Of a DNA stretch of 24,112 nucleotides, positions 1-7,649 are shown one piece after another; positions within the stretch are counted from its first letter, which is position 1, and each line of letters begins with the position of its first letter. Origin of the DNA: Oscillospiraceae bacterium (GTDB taxonomy: Bacteria; Bacillota_A; Clostridia; Saccharofermentanales; Saccharofermentanaceae); contig CADCPU010000143.1 of the NCBI GenBank assembly GCA_902803365.1, forward strand, positions 1-24,112, read 5' to 3'. Under the pieces are notes generated by a model. It was not told where the DNA came from. It saw only the letters and a program-made list of their open reading frames with translations, and made no database searches. Position numbers and translations under genes: made by a program.

Positions 1-117
1 CTCGAGAAGCGCAGCAATACGGACTTTATCGTTACGTCCGGCTTAGGCGACTGGGCTATCCCGATCAGAACGGGATGTCAGGCCGAGTACTGCATTATCG
101 ATATCTCGAATAAGTGA
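1..117 (+). CDS. C-terminal 38 residues of a truncated gene, possibly metallophosphoesterase
   Basis: An open frame runs from the left edge to a TGA at 115-117. The visible tail contains TSGLGDWAIPIRTGCQAEY and ends in IIDISNK. A pattern of Ser-Gly-Leu-Gly, Ile-Pro-Ile-Arg and Pro/Ala-Glu followed by a hydrophobic beta-strand resembles the C-terminus of YkuE/YaeI-type metallophosphoesterases, where this piece closes the sandwich fold; that assignment is from memory of the family and rests on a short segment. The metal-binding motifs would lie outside the window. The stop codon directly abuts the stop of the convergent hscC gene, leaving no terminator between them. Confidence 0.5.
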   Translation, partial: LEKRSNTDFIVTSGLGDWAIPIRTGCQAEYCIIDISNK

Positions 118-1827
118 TCAGGACTCGTCGTCTTCGCCCGGAAGAGCGAGGCCCAAGTCATCTGACTCGAGCTCATTCAAGAACTTCATGAACTTATCTT
201 TCTCAGCGCGGATCTTATGCGGATTCGCTTTGGCGATGGCTGTCATAAATTCCCTTTGACGGCTGATTATCATGTCACGTCTCGCGCCTACGGATTCCTG
301 TATCATGCGCTCGCACTTGGCGTTCAGGTACGGGATGTCCTCGTCGTCGACTTCGCGCTCACGCAGGGCTTCGAGCTTCTTTTTGATGATGTCGTATTCG
401 CCCGGTGCGATCGTGCAGCCGTCGCTTATTATCTCTTTGCTGAATGTTTGGCCGTCCGAGGTCGTTACGTCGACCAGGAGGAGGCCGTTGATGTCGTATG
501 TAAAGCGCACGTCACCCAGAAAATCGTAGACGTTGCACTTCGGAGTCGGCACTTCCATATATGCGATCTCCTGGTTGAGGGCAGGGATGACACTCTCGCC
601 CTGGCGGATGCTGATCGTGAAGCGCACCTGGTTTTCGACCGTGGCGTAATATGAGCGCACCTTGCTCGTAGGAAGAGGCGTGTTGCGCGGGATGAGGAAC
701 GAGATGTAGGTCTCGCCCGTGGCTGCGTCCGTTGCTCTTATGCCGAGCGAAAACGGGCACACGTCCGTCATTACGATCTCCTGCAGGTTCTTCTCTCCGA
801 TCATCTTGCCCGAGAAGATCGCGGCGCCTCTGGCAACTGCTGTCTCAGGGTCGGTCAGGAGCTTGATGTCGCGGCCGAAAAGGTCGCTTAAGTATTCTCT
901 TACGATCGGCATCTTACATGTGCCGCCGATGAGGATCAGGTCCGTGATCTCGTTAGGCATGATCTTGCCGTCGTGAAGGACTCGTCTGATCGGCGCGTCC
1001 ATTGTCTTTAAGATGTGCTCGCTTATCTTCTTGAGCGTATCCTCAGTAAGAGTCATTGTATAAGTCTTGTCATCGGTGTTGAGTATCATCTCGTACTCAG
1101 GCGCGTCCGAGATCGCGATCTTGGCCTTTTCGGAAAGGCGGTAGAGAGAAGCCTTCTCCTCAGGTGTGAGGTCGATATCGGTCAATTCGTTGTATCTTAA
1201 GAACTCGCGGAAGATAGCTTCGTTTATGTCCTTGCCGCCGACGGTGTTGCCCGATACGGCGACGATCTCAATTACGTTATCGAATGAGTCGACGAGGGAG
1301 ACGTCGAGCGTGCCGCCGCCGAAGTCGATCACGAGGAACGTGCCCTCGATAAAGCCGTGCTCTTCAAGGAATGCGAGAGCTGCTGCGGACGGCTCGTTGA
1401 TGAGACGTTTGCAGTTTAAGCCCGCGAGCCTTGCGGCGTTCTTGGTGGCGCTTCGCTTGGTGCTGTCAAAATATGCAGGTACGCTTATTACGACCTCGTC
1501 GATGCCTTCGCCCGTGTGGCGCTCGGAATCCGAGACGAGGGAGCTTAATACCATGGCGGAAAGCTCCTCGGGCTTATAGTCGATGCCGTCGAGGTTCGTC
1601 TTGATGCCGGTTCCCATGAGTCTCTTAAACTCTGCGGTAGCCTGATCCGGGTCGGTTATGAGGCGCTCAGCGGCAATGTCGCCGACTACTGATGTTCCGT
1701 TGTCGACGAATACTGCTGAAGGCGTCAAAAACTTGCCCGTCTTGTTGGGGACGAGTTCGGTCTTGCCGTTTTTCCATACGCAGGCGCAACTGTTTGTTGT
1801 TCCGAGATCTATACCTATCGCTGCCAT
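118..1827 (-). CDS. hscC: HscC-type Hsp70 chaperone, copy A (distal gene of operon)
   Basis: ATP-dependent cytosolic chaperone of the Hsp70 superfamily, about 569 residues. The N-terminus carries the phosphate-1 loop (IGIDLGTTNS), followed by VVISVPAYFDSTKRSATKNA, INEPSAAAL, the phosphate-2 loop DFGGGTLDVSLVD and the adenosine motif LIGGTCKMPIV. The substrate-binding half has MTDVCPFSLGI, RNTPLP and RFTYDINGLLLVDV, the signature by which E. coli HscC differs from DnaK; the protein is short like HscC, lacking the long DnaK lid. It ends in an acidic tail after LPGED. I chose the ATG at 1827 rather than the in-frame ATG at 1854: the 1854 start would overlap the upstream gene, whereas 1827 lies 1 bp after that gene's stop with GGAGGA 11 nt upstream. 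It is a paralogue of the gene immediately upstream, and the two are surely co-transcribed. Client proteins are unknown. Confidence 0.93.
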   Translation of the reverse strand: MAAIGIDLGTTNSCACVWKNGKTELVPNKTGKFLTPSAVFVDNGTSVVGDIAAERLITDPDQATAEFKRLMGTGIKTNLDGIDYKPEELSAMVLSSLVSDSERHTGEGIDEVVISVPAYFDSTKRSATKNAARLAGLNCKRLINEPSAAALAFLEEHGFIEGTFLVIDFGGGTLDVSLVDSFDNVIEIVAVSGNTVGGKDINEAIFREFLRYNELTDIDLTPEEKASLYRLSEKAKIAISDAPEYEMILNTDDKTYTMTLTEDTLKKISEHILKTMDAPIRRVLHDGKIMPNEITDLILIGGTCKMPIVREYLSDLFGRDIKLLTDPETAVARGAAIFSGKMIGEKNLQEIVMTDVCPFSLGIRATDAATGETYISFLIPRNTPLPTSKVRSYYATVENQVRFTISIRQGESVIPALNQEIAYMEVPTPKCNVYDFLGDVRFTYDINGLLLVDVTTSDGQTFSKEIISDGCTIAPGEYDIIKKKLEALREREVDDEDIPYLNAKCERMIQESVGARRDMIISRQREFMTAIAKANPHKIRAEKDKFMKFLNELESDDLGLALPGEDDES

Positions 1828-1828
1828 A

Positions 1829-3562
1829 TCAGAAGAAATCCTCCGGTAATCCATCGTCGTCCTGATCTGCCTCGCCCGGGAGGATCAGATCGCCGTCGAA
1901 GTTACTTAAGAACTCGGCAAACTTCTTGCAGTTCCTTCTTATGTCGTGATTGTTGCCTGCGGTCGCGGAAGCCTTGAAGCGCAGGAGGTTCTCGATCAGG
2001 ATCTCGCGCTCGATATCAAGGCTCTCTTCGATCAGGCGCTCGGCCTTCGCGATAAGGAGAGTAACGTCCTCGTTGTCGATCGGAGCCAGGCGGAGCTTGT
2101 CGAGCTTTGCCTTGATGCGCTCGAACTCCTCGTCGCTCATGGTGACGTTCTTGTTCTTGAGGACCATGTTGTGCACGACTCCGTCCGATGTCGTGATATC
2201 GACAAAGAGGATGCCGTTGATATCGTAGGTGAACCTGACCGTTCCGAGGAGCTCGCCCTTGTCGACAGGGTTGAGCGGGACGGAAAATTCGCCGATCTTG
2301 ATGTTCTTTGTAAAGTCTATGCTCTCGCCCTGGTAGATGGACGAGGAGAAAACGCTCTGTCCGTTACGGATGGCGTAGTATTTGTGTTCGTTGCTCGCAG
2401 GCAGCGGCGTGTTCCTCTGGATGATGAACGACGTCCTGTCCACGTGAAGATCCGAGTAGGATGAACTGATGCCCAGAGAGAACGGGCAGATGTCCGTCAT
2501 GATGACATCCTTAAAGTCCTCGCCCTTGGCCTTCATCGCAGCCGTGATAGCGGCGCCCTGAACGATCGCCGTATCAGGATCGATGAGAGTGTCCATCGGC
2601 CTTCTGAAGAGGTTTTCGATATATGCCTTGACGATCGGCATCTTGCACGTGCCGCCTACGAGGATGATGTCAGTGATCTCGCTGACCCTGGTGTTGCCGT
2701 CCTTGAGGACGCGCTTGATCGGCGCGTTCATGCGCAGCAGGAGGTCCTTGGTGATCTCCGTGAGCTTGCGGCTGTCGAGTGCGAGTTCGTATTTCTTGTC
2801 GTTGATGACTGCGCTCATGATCGAAAACGGGGAAGTCGAGAGGGCGATCTTGCAGCTTTCGGCCATCGAATAGATCGTCGCCTTCTGCTTGTCCGTCAAC
2901 GTCGCCGCGTCGATATTGTTCTGCTTCATGAAGTAGTTGCAGATAGCCTCGTTAAAGTCCTTGCCGCCGAGCATGTTGTCGCCCGCGACGGCCACGATCT
3001 CGAGCGTGTTTTCGAACGAGTCGATGAGCGATATGTCGAGCGTACCGCCGCCAAAGTCGATGACGAGGTACGTGCCTTCCTGATAGTGGTTCCTGGCTAC
3101 ATAAGCCATGGCAGCAGCCGACGGCTCGTTGACGAGCCTCTCGACCTTAAGTCCCGAGAGTGCCGCAGCCTTCTTCGTCGCCGTGCGCCTCAAGTCGTCA
3201 AAGTAAGCAGGCACGCTGATGACTGCCTCCTCGATCTCTTCTCCGAGGTAGCGCTCGGCATCCTCCTTGATCTTGCGGAGGACCATTGCAGACATCTCTT
3301 CGGGTGTATATACGGCGTCATCGAAAACGTATTTCTTCTCCGTTCCCATGTCGCGCTTAAACTCCGCAACGGTGACTGCCGGATCGGTAATGAGGCGCTC
3401 GCGCGCAACTTCACCTACGATGACATTGCCTTCATCGTCCGTTCCGACCACCGAAGGGGTCATGATCTTGTTAAGTGAATTCCTTATGATAACGGCGTGC
3501 CCGTCTTTCCAGACTGCCGCCAGTGAGTTCGTAGTACCTAAGTCGATACCTATGATCGCCAT
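1829..3562 (-). CDS. hscC: HscC-type Hsp70 chaperone, copy B
   Basis: Second Hsp70 of the HscC branch, 577 residues, cytosolic. Visible in order: GIDLGTTNSLAAVWKDG (phosphate 1), VISVPAYFDDLRRTATKKAA, VNEPSAAAMAY, DFGGGTLDISLID (phosphate 2), LVGGTCKMPIV (adenosine), then MTDICPFSLGI, RNTPLPAS and RFTYDINGILFVDITTSDG in the substrate-binding region. The C-terminus is short and acidic (LPGEADQDDDGLPEDFF), sharing the LPGE motif with copy A. The start at 3562 has AAGGAG upstream and lies 15 bp after the stop of the J-like gene, so the order J-like, copy B, copy A forms one leftward operon. All nucleotide-binding motifs look intact, so it should be an active ATPase. It is clearly diverged from copy A, which suggests an old duplication with specialised roles rather than a recent one. 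Confidence 0.94.
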   Translation of the reverse strand: MAIIGIDLGTTNSLAAVWKDGHAVIIRNSLNKIMTPSVVGTDDEGNVIVGEVARERLITDPAVTVAEFKRDMGTEKKYVFDDAVYTPEEMSAMVLRKIKEDAERYLGEEIEEAVISVPAYFDDLRRTATKKAAALSGLKVERLVNEPSAAAMAYVARNHYQEGTYLVIDFGGGTLDISLIDSFENTLEIVAVAGDNMLGGKDFNEAICNYFMKQNNIDAATLTDKQKATIYSMAESCKIALSTSPFSIMSAVINDKKYELALDSRKLTEITKDLLLRMNAPIKRVLKDGNTRVSEITDIILVGGTCKMPIVKAYIENLFRRPMDTLIDPDTAIVQGAAITAAMKAKGEDFKDVIMTDICPFSLGISSSYSDLHVDRTSFIIQRNTPLPASNEHKYYAIRNGQSVFSSSIYQGESIDFTKNIKIGEFSVPLNPVDKGELLGTVRFTYDINGILFVDITTSDGVVHNMVLKNKNVTMSDEEFERIKAKLDKLRLAPIDNEDVTLLIAKAERLIEESLDIEREILIENLLRFKASATAGNNHDIRRNCKKFAEFLSNFDGDLILPGEADQDDDGLPEDFF

Positions 3563-3577
3563 ACGCGCCGTCTCTCC

Positions 3578-4348
3578 TTACTTGACCCACTGAGCGACAA
3601 AGCCCAGGATCATAAGTATGACATCGATGAAGATACCGATAACGAGAAGGGTTATCAGTATACGGCGCTTCTTCTTGTTGGACGCAGCGGTATCAACAGT
3701 CTCCTCAACACGTGTCTCAGTCTTCGGAACTGCCTTCTTGCCAAGGTACTTCTCAAATCCCGTGTAGCCGGACATGAGCTTTCTGAGCTCATCGTGGCTC
3801 TTCGTGGAATTACCGATGTTTTCCATTATCTTCTGTCTGACATCGGAGTAGTTAAGGAGCGGCTTGATGAGCGGCTCGTCCAGGAAGGACTGCCAGAGGC
3901 TCATGTCGTCAGTCGCGTCGATTACGGTCTTATATCTCTTCTTAAGTCCCTGAATGAGCCTGACGCGGTTATACGGTTCGAGCATGTTGAGAGTGAGCTC
4001 GTCCGAGAGCTGATTGTCTTCCTTGTACTGAAGGATGTCGTCAAGGAGAGATTCCTCATATGAGAAAGCGAGTGTCGAGACTCTGCCCCTTGGCACTTCG
4101 CGTTCTGTATTGGGTGTATCAGGGATAAAGCTTCCGGCCTTCCTCGAAGACTCGCGCAGATGCTCGTTCTCCGCCTGTTTCTTGACGGAATCGAGGACTT
4201 CCTTATATGCCGTATGAAGCTTGGAAAATGATACAGGATTTGTCTCAGGATCAATGGATCTGACCGACTTGGCATAAGCAGCCTTTACAGCCCGCACGTC
4301 ACTAGTAGGGTCGATCCCCAAAATTGTCCAGCTCTCTTTTAAGTCCAT
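3578..4348 (-). CDS. Tail-anchored J-like (Djl-type) co-chaperone with degenerate HPD
   Basis: A 256-residue protein that begins with a J-domain-like helix set: WTILGIDPTSDVRAVKAAYAKSV, then DPETNP, then FSKLHTAYKEVLDSV. Aligned to DnaJ, the invariant His-Pro-Asp that triggers Hsp70 ATP hydrolysis becomes Asp-Pro-Glu. The middle (about residues 75-205) is charged and helical with no domain I recognise. A Lys/Arg run (KKKRR) precedes a single hydrophobic helix (ILITLLVIGIFIDVILMILGFVA) six residues from the end, giving a C-terminal anchor with the J-like part in the cytosol. E. coli DjlB and DjlC, partners of HscC, have the same overall plan but are longer. As first gene of the operon with two hscC copies it is the probable partner and membrane tether of those Hsp70s; this is inference from context. 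No clear Shine-Dalgarno sequence precedes the ATG at 4348. Confidence 0.82.
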   Translation of the reverse strand: MDLKESWTILGIDPTSDVRAVKAAYAKSVRSIDPETNPVSFSKLHTAYKEVLDSVKKQAENEHLRESSRKAGSFIPDTPNTEREVPRGRVSTLAFSYEESLLDDILQYKEDNQLSDELTLNMLEPYNRVRLIQGLKKRYKTVIDATDDMSLWQSFLDEPLIKPLLNYSDVRQKIMENIGNSTKSHDELRKLMSGYTGFEKYLGKKAVPKTETRVEETVDTAASNKKKRRILITLLVIGIFIDVILMILGFVAQWVK

Positions 4349-4381
4349 AATACTGTACCATTCAATGTGTTTCGTTCCTTT

Positions 4382-4410
4382 ATTATATTACACAGACAGC
4401 CACTGTTCAA
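4382..4410 (-). promoter_or_regulatory. Promoter of the J-like/hscC operon
   Basis: On the minus strand there is TTGAAC at 4410-4405, a 17-bp spacer, and a perfect TATAAT at 4387-4382, giving a start site near 4375 and a leader of roughly 27 nt. It is a housekeeping-type promoter; no CIRCE element or other heat-shock operator was seen. Confidence 0.7.
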
Positions 4411-4419
4411 ACACTAACG

Positions 4420-4428
4420 TGGTATAAT
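4420..4428 (+). promoter_or_regulatory. Extended -10 promoter of hydF
   Basis: TGG-TATAAT at 4420-4428 is a perfect -10 with the TGn extension. No good -35 lies 16-18 bp upstream, which is usual for extended -10 promoters. It diverges from the chaperone promoter, and the -10 boxes of the two are about 40 bp apart. Confidence 0.6.
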
Positions 4429-4452
4429 CTAAATAAAAGTGAGGTGATATTC

Positions 4453-5652
4453 ATGAGTTTAAATTCAACACCTTCAGGAGAACGCGTCCACATCGGTTTT
4501 TTCGGACGCCGCAACGCAGGCAAATCAAGCCTGGTAAATGCTTTCACCAACCAGAATTTAAGTATAGTCTCTGACGTCAAAGGTACAACGACTGATCCTG
4601 TCTATAAGGCGATGGAGCTCCTTCCGATCGGTCCTGTCATGATAATCGACACACCGGGTCTCGATGACGAAGGCGAGCTCGGTAAGCTCCGAATCAAGAA
4701 GTGCATGGAGATCGTCCGCAAGGTCGACATCGCGATCCTCGTAATCGACATGGGCCTCGGCCTCTCAGACGAAGACGAGCAGATCTACGACATGCTCAAG
4801 CAGCGCGAGATCCCAACAATGATCGTCATGAACAAGAGCGACAAGTATCCTGACTTCAAGACATCCAGCCTCGATAAGCTCGGAGTCCCGGCCAAGAACG
4901 TCCTCTACGTGAGTGCCATCAACGGCGTAGGCGTCAACGAACTTCGCGAGCGCGTGGCAGCTTCGGTCCCTGAACTTGAGCCCGAGCGCGACCTCCTTCC
5001 GCCGGAACTTCACGAAGGCTCCGTCATCGTTCTCGTCATCCCGATCGATTCATCCGCACCTAAGGGTCGTATCATCCTCCCTCAGCAGCAGGTCCTCCGC
5101 GCCGCTCTCGAAAAAGGCGTGATCTCCGTATGCTGCAAGGAGACGGAACTTGCTTCCGTATTCGATAAGCTTGCAGCCCTTCCTGACCTCGTCATTACTG
5201 ATTCCCAGGCATTTGCCAAGGTCAACGAGGTAGTCGCAGGCAGGACGAAGCTCACGAGTTTTTCGATACTCATGTCAAAGTACAAGGGCGACTACGAGTG
5301 GCAGTTGAACGGTGCTTCGGCATTCGATTCTTTGGAAGACGGCGACCTCGTCCTCATCGCAGAAGGCTGCACGCACCACAGACAGTGCGAGGATATCGGA
5401 ACGGTCAAGCTCCCGAAGTGGATCGAGTCCGCGACGGGCAAGAAGCCTGTCTACGAGTTCTGCTCGGGCAACGAATTCCCTGACGAAGACGCCATCACAA
5501 AGTATAAGCTCGTCATCCACTGCGGCGGCTGCATGCTCAACGCACGCGAGCTCCGCTACCGTGTCGATCTGTGCCGCGAGAAGGGCGTCCCGATCACGAA
5601 TTACGGCATGGCGATCGCCAAGCTCAACGGCATCTTGGACATTGTAACGTGA
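4453..5652 (+). CDS. hydF: [FeFe]-hydrogenase maturation GTPase HydF
   Basis: HydF is the scaffold on which the two-iron subcluster made by HydE and HydG is assembled before delivery to apo-hydrogenase. The protein (399 residues) opens with a TrmE/Era-like GTPase domain: P-loop GRRNAGKS (residues 18-25), GTTTDP, DTPGLDDEG and the guanine-specificity motif MNKSD, followed by SA in YVSAINGVG. A dimerisation domain follows, then the C-terminal cluster-binding domain with CTHH (CxH type) and HCGGCM, the conserved cysteine and histidine ligands of the [4Fe-4S] cluster. I start at ATG 4453 because GAGGTG lies 6 nt upstream; the in-frame GTG at 4444 is inside that ribosome binding site. hydE, hydG and the hydrogenase are not in this window, so it is a detached member of the pathway. 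It implies a hydrogen-producing or hydrogen-consuming anaerobe. Confidence 0.95.
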   Translation: MSLNSTPSGERVHIGFFGRRNAGKSSLVNAFTNQNLSIVSDVKGTTTDPVYKAMELLPIGPVMIIDTPGLDDEGELGKLRIKKCMEIVRKVDIAILVIDMGLGLSDEDEQIYDMLKQREIPTMIVMNKSDKYPDFKTSSLDKLGVPAKNVLYVSAINGVGVNELRERVAASVPELEPERDLLPPELHEGSVIVLVIPIDSSAPKGRIILPQQQVLRAALEKGVISVCCKETELASVFDKLAALPDLVITDSQAFAKVNEVVAGRTKLTSFSILMSKYKGDYEWQLNGASAFDSLEDGDLVLIAEGCTHHRQCEDIGTVKLPKWIESATGKKPVYEFCSGNEFPDEDAITKYKLVIHCGGCMLNARELRYRVDLCREKGVPITNYGMAIAKLNGILDIVT

Positions 5653-5681
5653 TGTTAACCTCCGTAATATTTGCGTATGTT

Positions 5682-5702
5682 ACTATAAAATCACTATAAA
5701 AT
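5682..5702 (+). promoter_or_regulatory. Probable aqpZ promoter region with tandem ACTATAAAAT
   Basis: The 10-mer ACTATAAAAT occurs at 5682-5691 and again at 5693-5702, each holding a TATAAA -10-like box. Transcription from the first would start near 5696 and leave the GGAGG site (5704-5708) intact; the second would start too close to it. No convincing -35 is present. Confidence 0.35.
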
Positions 5703-5718
5703 AGGAGGTTTAGAGTTT

Positions 5719-6414
5719 ATGCGTAAGTTAATTGCGGAATTCATCGGTACGATGACACTCGTTCTCATCGGTTGTGGTACAGCAATGCTCGTCGGCTGCG
5801 ATGCAGCAAACGGATGCGGCTACATCCTCACAGCTTTTGCGTTCGGTCTTACCATCGTAGCTATGGCTTATTCGATCGGAAACATCTCAGGTTGTCACAT
5901 CAACCCTGCTGTTTCACTCGGTGTCCTTTTAACAGGCGGAATGTCAGCTAAAGACTTCGTTCTTTATTGCTGTGCACAGGTTCTGGGTGCCTGCGCCGGC
6001 AGCGGACTTCTCGCTCTTATCTTCAGCCTCGGTTCTGTCGAGGACAAAACAGGCGGATACGGCTCAAACGGCCTTGCAGGCGTTAACGGCTCACCTTGGG
6101 CAGGTCTCCTCGTTGAGATCCTTCTCACATTCGTTTTCGTTATCGCTATCCTTGGTGTAACATCCAAGAAGGCAAACCACGGTTCGTTCGGCGGCCTTGT
6201 TATCGGTCTCTCGCTCGTTCTCGTACATATCCTCGGCATCGGCCTTACAGGCACATCCGTAAACCCTGCACGAAGCGTCGGTCCTGCTATCTTTGCAGCA
6301 CTCAACGGTAACGCGCAGGCAGCTTCAGAGCTTTGGGTATTCATCGTAGGTCCACTCCTCGGTGCAGCACTCGCAGCTTTTGCTTACAGAACACTTGAAA
6401 AAGACGGCAAGTGA
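5719..6414 (+). CDS. aqpZ: AqpZ-type aquaporin
   Basis: Six-helix inner-membrane channel of the MIP family, 231 residues. The two pore half-helices are visible as HINPAVS and SVNPARS. The four residues of the aromatic/arginine filter of E. coli AqpZ can be matched: Phe in AFAFGLT, His in LVLVHIL, Thr in GTSVNPAR and Arg of NPAR. That set makes a narrow water-selective pore rather than a glycerol facilitator, which would have Gly or Phe in place of the His and a longer sequence. One oddity is Cys in ISGCHINPA where Gly is usual, next to the first NPA. Ribosome binding site GGAGG lies 10 nt before the ATG. It follows hydF by 66 bp but seems to have its own promoter, and a strong terminator closes it. 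Likely job: osmotic water flux. Confidence 0.9.
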   Translation: MRKLIAEFIGTMTLVLIGCGTAMLVGCDAANGCGYILTAFAFGLTIVAMAYSIGNISGCHINPAVSLGVLLTGGMSAKDFVLYCCAQVLGACAGSGLLALIFSLGSVEDKTGGYGSNGLAGVNGSPWAGLLVEILLTFVFVIAILGVTSKKANHGSFGGLVIGLSLVLVHILGIGLTGTSVNPARSVGPAIFAALNGNAQAASELWVFIVGPLLGAALAAFAYRTLEKDGK

Positions 6415-6451
6415 TCTGAAAAAAATCTAATTTAATTAATGCAACCACACT

Positions 6452-6487
6452 ATAAGGGATCGTTTGACGGCGATCCCTTATTTTATT
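6452..6487 (+). terminator. Intrinsic terminator of aqpZ
   Basis: An 11-bp perfect stem pairs 6452-6462 (ATAAGGGATCG) with 6471-6481, with an 8-nt loop, followed by a T-rich tract TTTATT. It lies 38 bp past the aqpZ stop. Confidence 0.85.
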
Positions 6488-6496
6488 GCTCAACAG

Positions 6497-6505
6497 TGCT
6501 ATAAT
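6497..6505 (+). promoter_or_regulatory. Extended -10 promoter of the lipoprotein gene
   Basis: TGC-TATAAT at 6497-6505 is a perfect -10 with TGn extension, right after the aqpZ terminator and 34 bp before the ATG. No recognisable -35. Confidence 0.55.
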
Positions 6506-6539
6506 CATCTCAAATACTTTTTATATCGGAGGGGATACT

Positions 6540-7442
6540 ATGAAGATCAAGAAACTGACGGGTGCGCTGCTGGCGCTTGCAATGATCGCGGGAATACAAG
6601 GATGTGCGGCTAAGGAAGACAGCAAGCCTGCCGCATCCGAAGATACGACTGCTGAGGAGACAACAGCAGAGGAGACGTCGGAAGAGACGACTGAGGCTAC
6701 GACCGAAGAGACTACCGAAGCAACTACAGAAGAAACCACAGCAGAGACCACGGAGGAAACTGCTGAGGAGACTACCGAAGCAACTACAACGCAGGATTAC
6801 GGCGATCTTATCACAGTTGACGATTGCGGTTACGGAACTGCGATCCAGCTGCCGGTCATCAATATCGAATCAGATGAGATAACTAAGCTCAACAAGCAGA
6901 TCCGCGATGACATGGATAAGTTCATCGGTGAAGACGAGGTCGAAGACGATTATACTGTGAGGTTTAAGTTCTATAGCGGCAAGGAAGGCCTCCATTCGAT
7001 CGTGATCGATTACAGTTACTGCGGTTGGGACGGTTTTTACAAGGGATATACGTTTACTGACGAAGGCCATGTGCTGAGTAATGAAGAGGTCATCGGGCTT
7101 TTCGGTGTCAGCAAGGACGAGTTCTATGACAAGGCACTCGAGGCGACCGAGAATTACATGAACGATAACTTTACGTATGAAGATATTCCGATCGTTGTTG
7201 ACGGCGAGATAAATCTCGAGAATGCGTACATCGTTAGTGAAGATAATGAGATGTATGGTCTCCTTAAAGATAGTCTGTCCGAGACAAAACTTAATATCGA
7301 TATGCCTATGGTGATTAACGATAAGGGTGAGCTTTGCATCTGCCAGTCCATATTCCCGATCGCGGATCCTCATGACTGCGATGTATTCTACAGCGTACCG
7401 GACGGCGTCAGGCTGGAGGTTCGTCCTTTCGGCGAGGACTAA
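6540..7442 (+). CDS. Lipoprotein with Thr/Glu-rich linker and RsiV-like C-terminal domain
   Basis: A 300-residue exported lipoprotein. The signal peptide MKIKKLTGALLALAMIAGIQGC ends in a lipobox (I-Q-G-C), so Cys22 should be acylated after cleavage by signal peptidase II. Residues about 34-88 form a low-complexity linker made of TTEE, TTEAT and TAEE repeats that would hold the folded part away from the membrane. The remaining 210 residues form one domain, with LPVINIESDEITKLNKQI near its start, then beta-rich segments. This opening resembles DUF3298/RsiV-type extracytoplasmic domains, but I recognise no catalytic motif. GGAGGGG lies 5 nt before the ATG, which rules out the upstream in-frame codon at 6486. 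It is a single-gene unit between two terminators. The function is unknown; a surface sensor or ligand-binding protein is plausible. Confidence 0.82.
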   Translation: MKIKKLTGALLALAMIAGIQGCAAKEDSKPAASEDTTAEETTAEETSEETTEATTEETTEATTEETTAETTEETAEETTEATTTQDYGDLITVDDCGYGTAIQLPVINIESDEITKLNKQIRDDMDKFIGEDEVEDDYTVRFKFYSGKEGLHSIVIDYSYCGWDGFYKGYTFTDEGHVLSNEEVIGLFGVSKDEFYDKALEATENYMNDNFTYEDIPIVVDGEINLENAYIVSEDNEMYGLLKDSLSETKLNIDMPMVINDKGELCICQSIFPIADPHDCDVFYSVPDGVRLEVRPFGED

Positions 7443-7449
7443 AATGCGC

Positions 7450-7469
7450 AAAAATCGGGCGATTTTTTT
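7450..7469 (+). terminator. Weak terminator after the lipoprotein gene
   Basis: AAAAATC at 7450-7456 pairs with GATTTTT at 7461-7467 around a GGGC loop, and the T-run continues to 7469. The stem is short and AT-rich, so efficiency is uncertain. Confidence 0.45.
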
Positions 7470-7545
7470 CTAAAAAGATTAGTTTGGCCTTTTTTTCTGT
7501 GATAACATCGGACACGGAAGATAAGAAATGAGAAGCGGTTCGTGA

Positions 7546-7640
7546 CGTTTCCCATTATTTGTTTTTCGTGTTTTGGTTTTACATGACAGGAGTCATGTGT
7601 GGTTATCGGTGCGCCTTAAAAAGGGCGCGGGAAACGGAGG
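7546..7640 (+). promoter_or_regulatory. Folded 5' leader (three-helix candidate cis-regulatory RNA)
   Basis: Three perfect or near-perfect helices can be drawn. P1 pairs CGTTTCCC (7546-7553) with GGGAAACG (7629-7636). Inside it P2 pairs ACATGAC (7581-7587) with GTCATGT (7592-7598), loop AGGA. P3 pairs GCGCCTT (7611-7617) with AGGGCGC (7622-7628), loop AAAA, and stacks directly on P1. The 3' strand of P1 runs into the ribosome binding site GGAGG at 7636-7640 of the next gene. It matches no riboswitch class I could recall. Folding is read from base pairing only; no covariation is available. Confidence 0.5.
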
Positions 7641-7649
7641 TTTGTTTTT

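Noticed and set aside
6521..6751. Minus-strand frame of repeated Val-Val-Ser-Ser
   Set aside because: It is the antisense reading of the Thr/Glu repeat in the lipoprotein gene, with no ribosome binding site.
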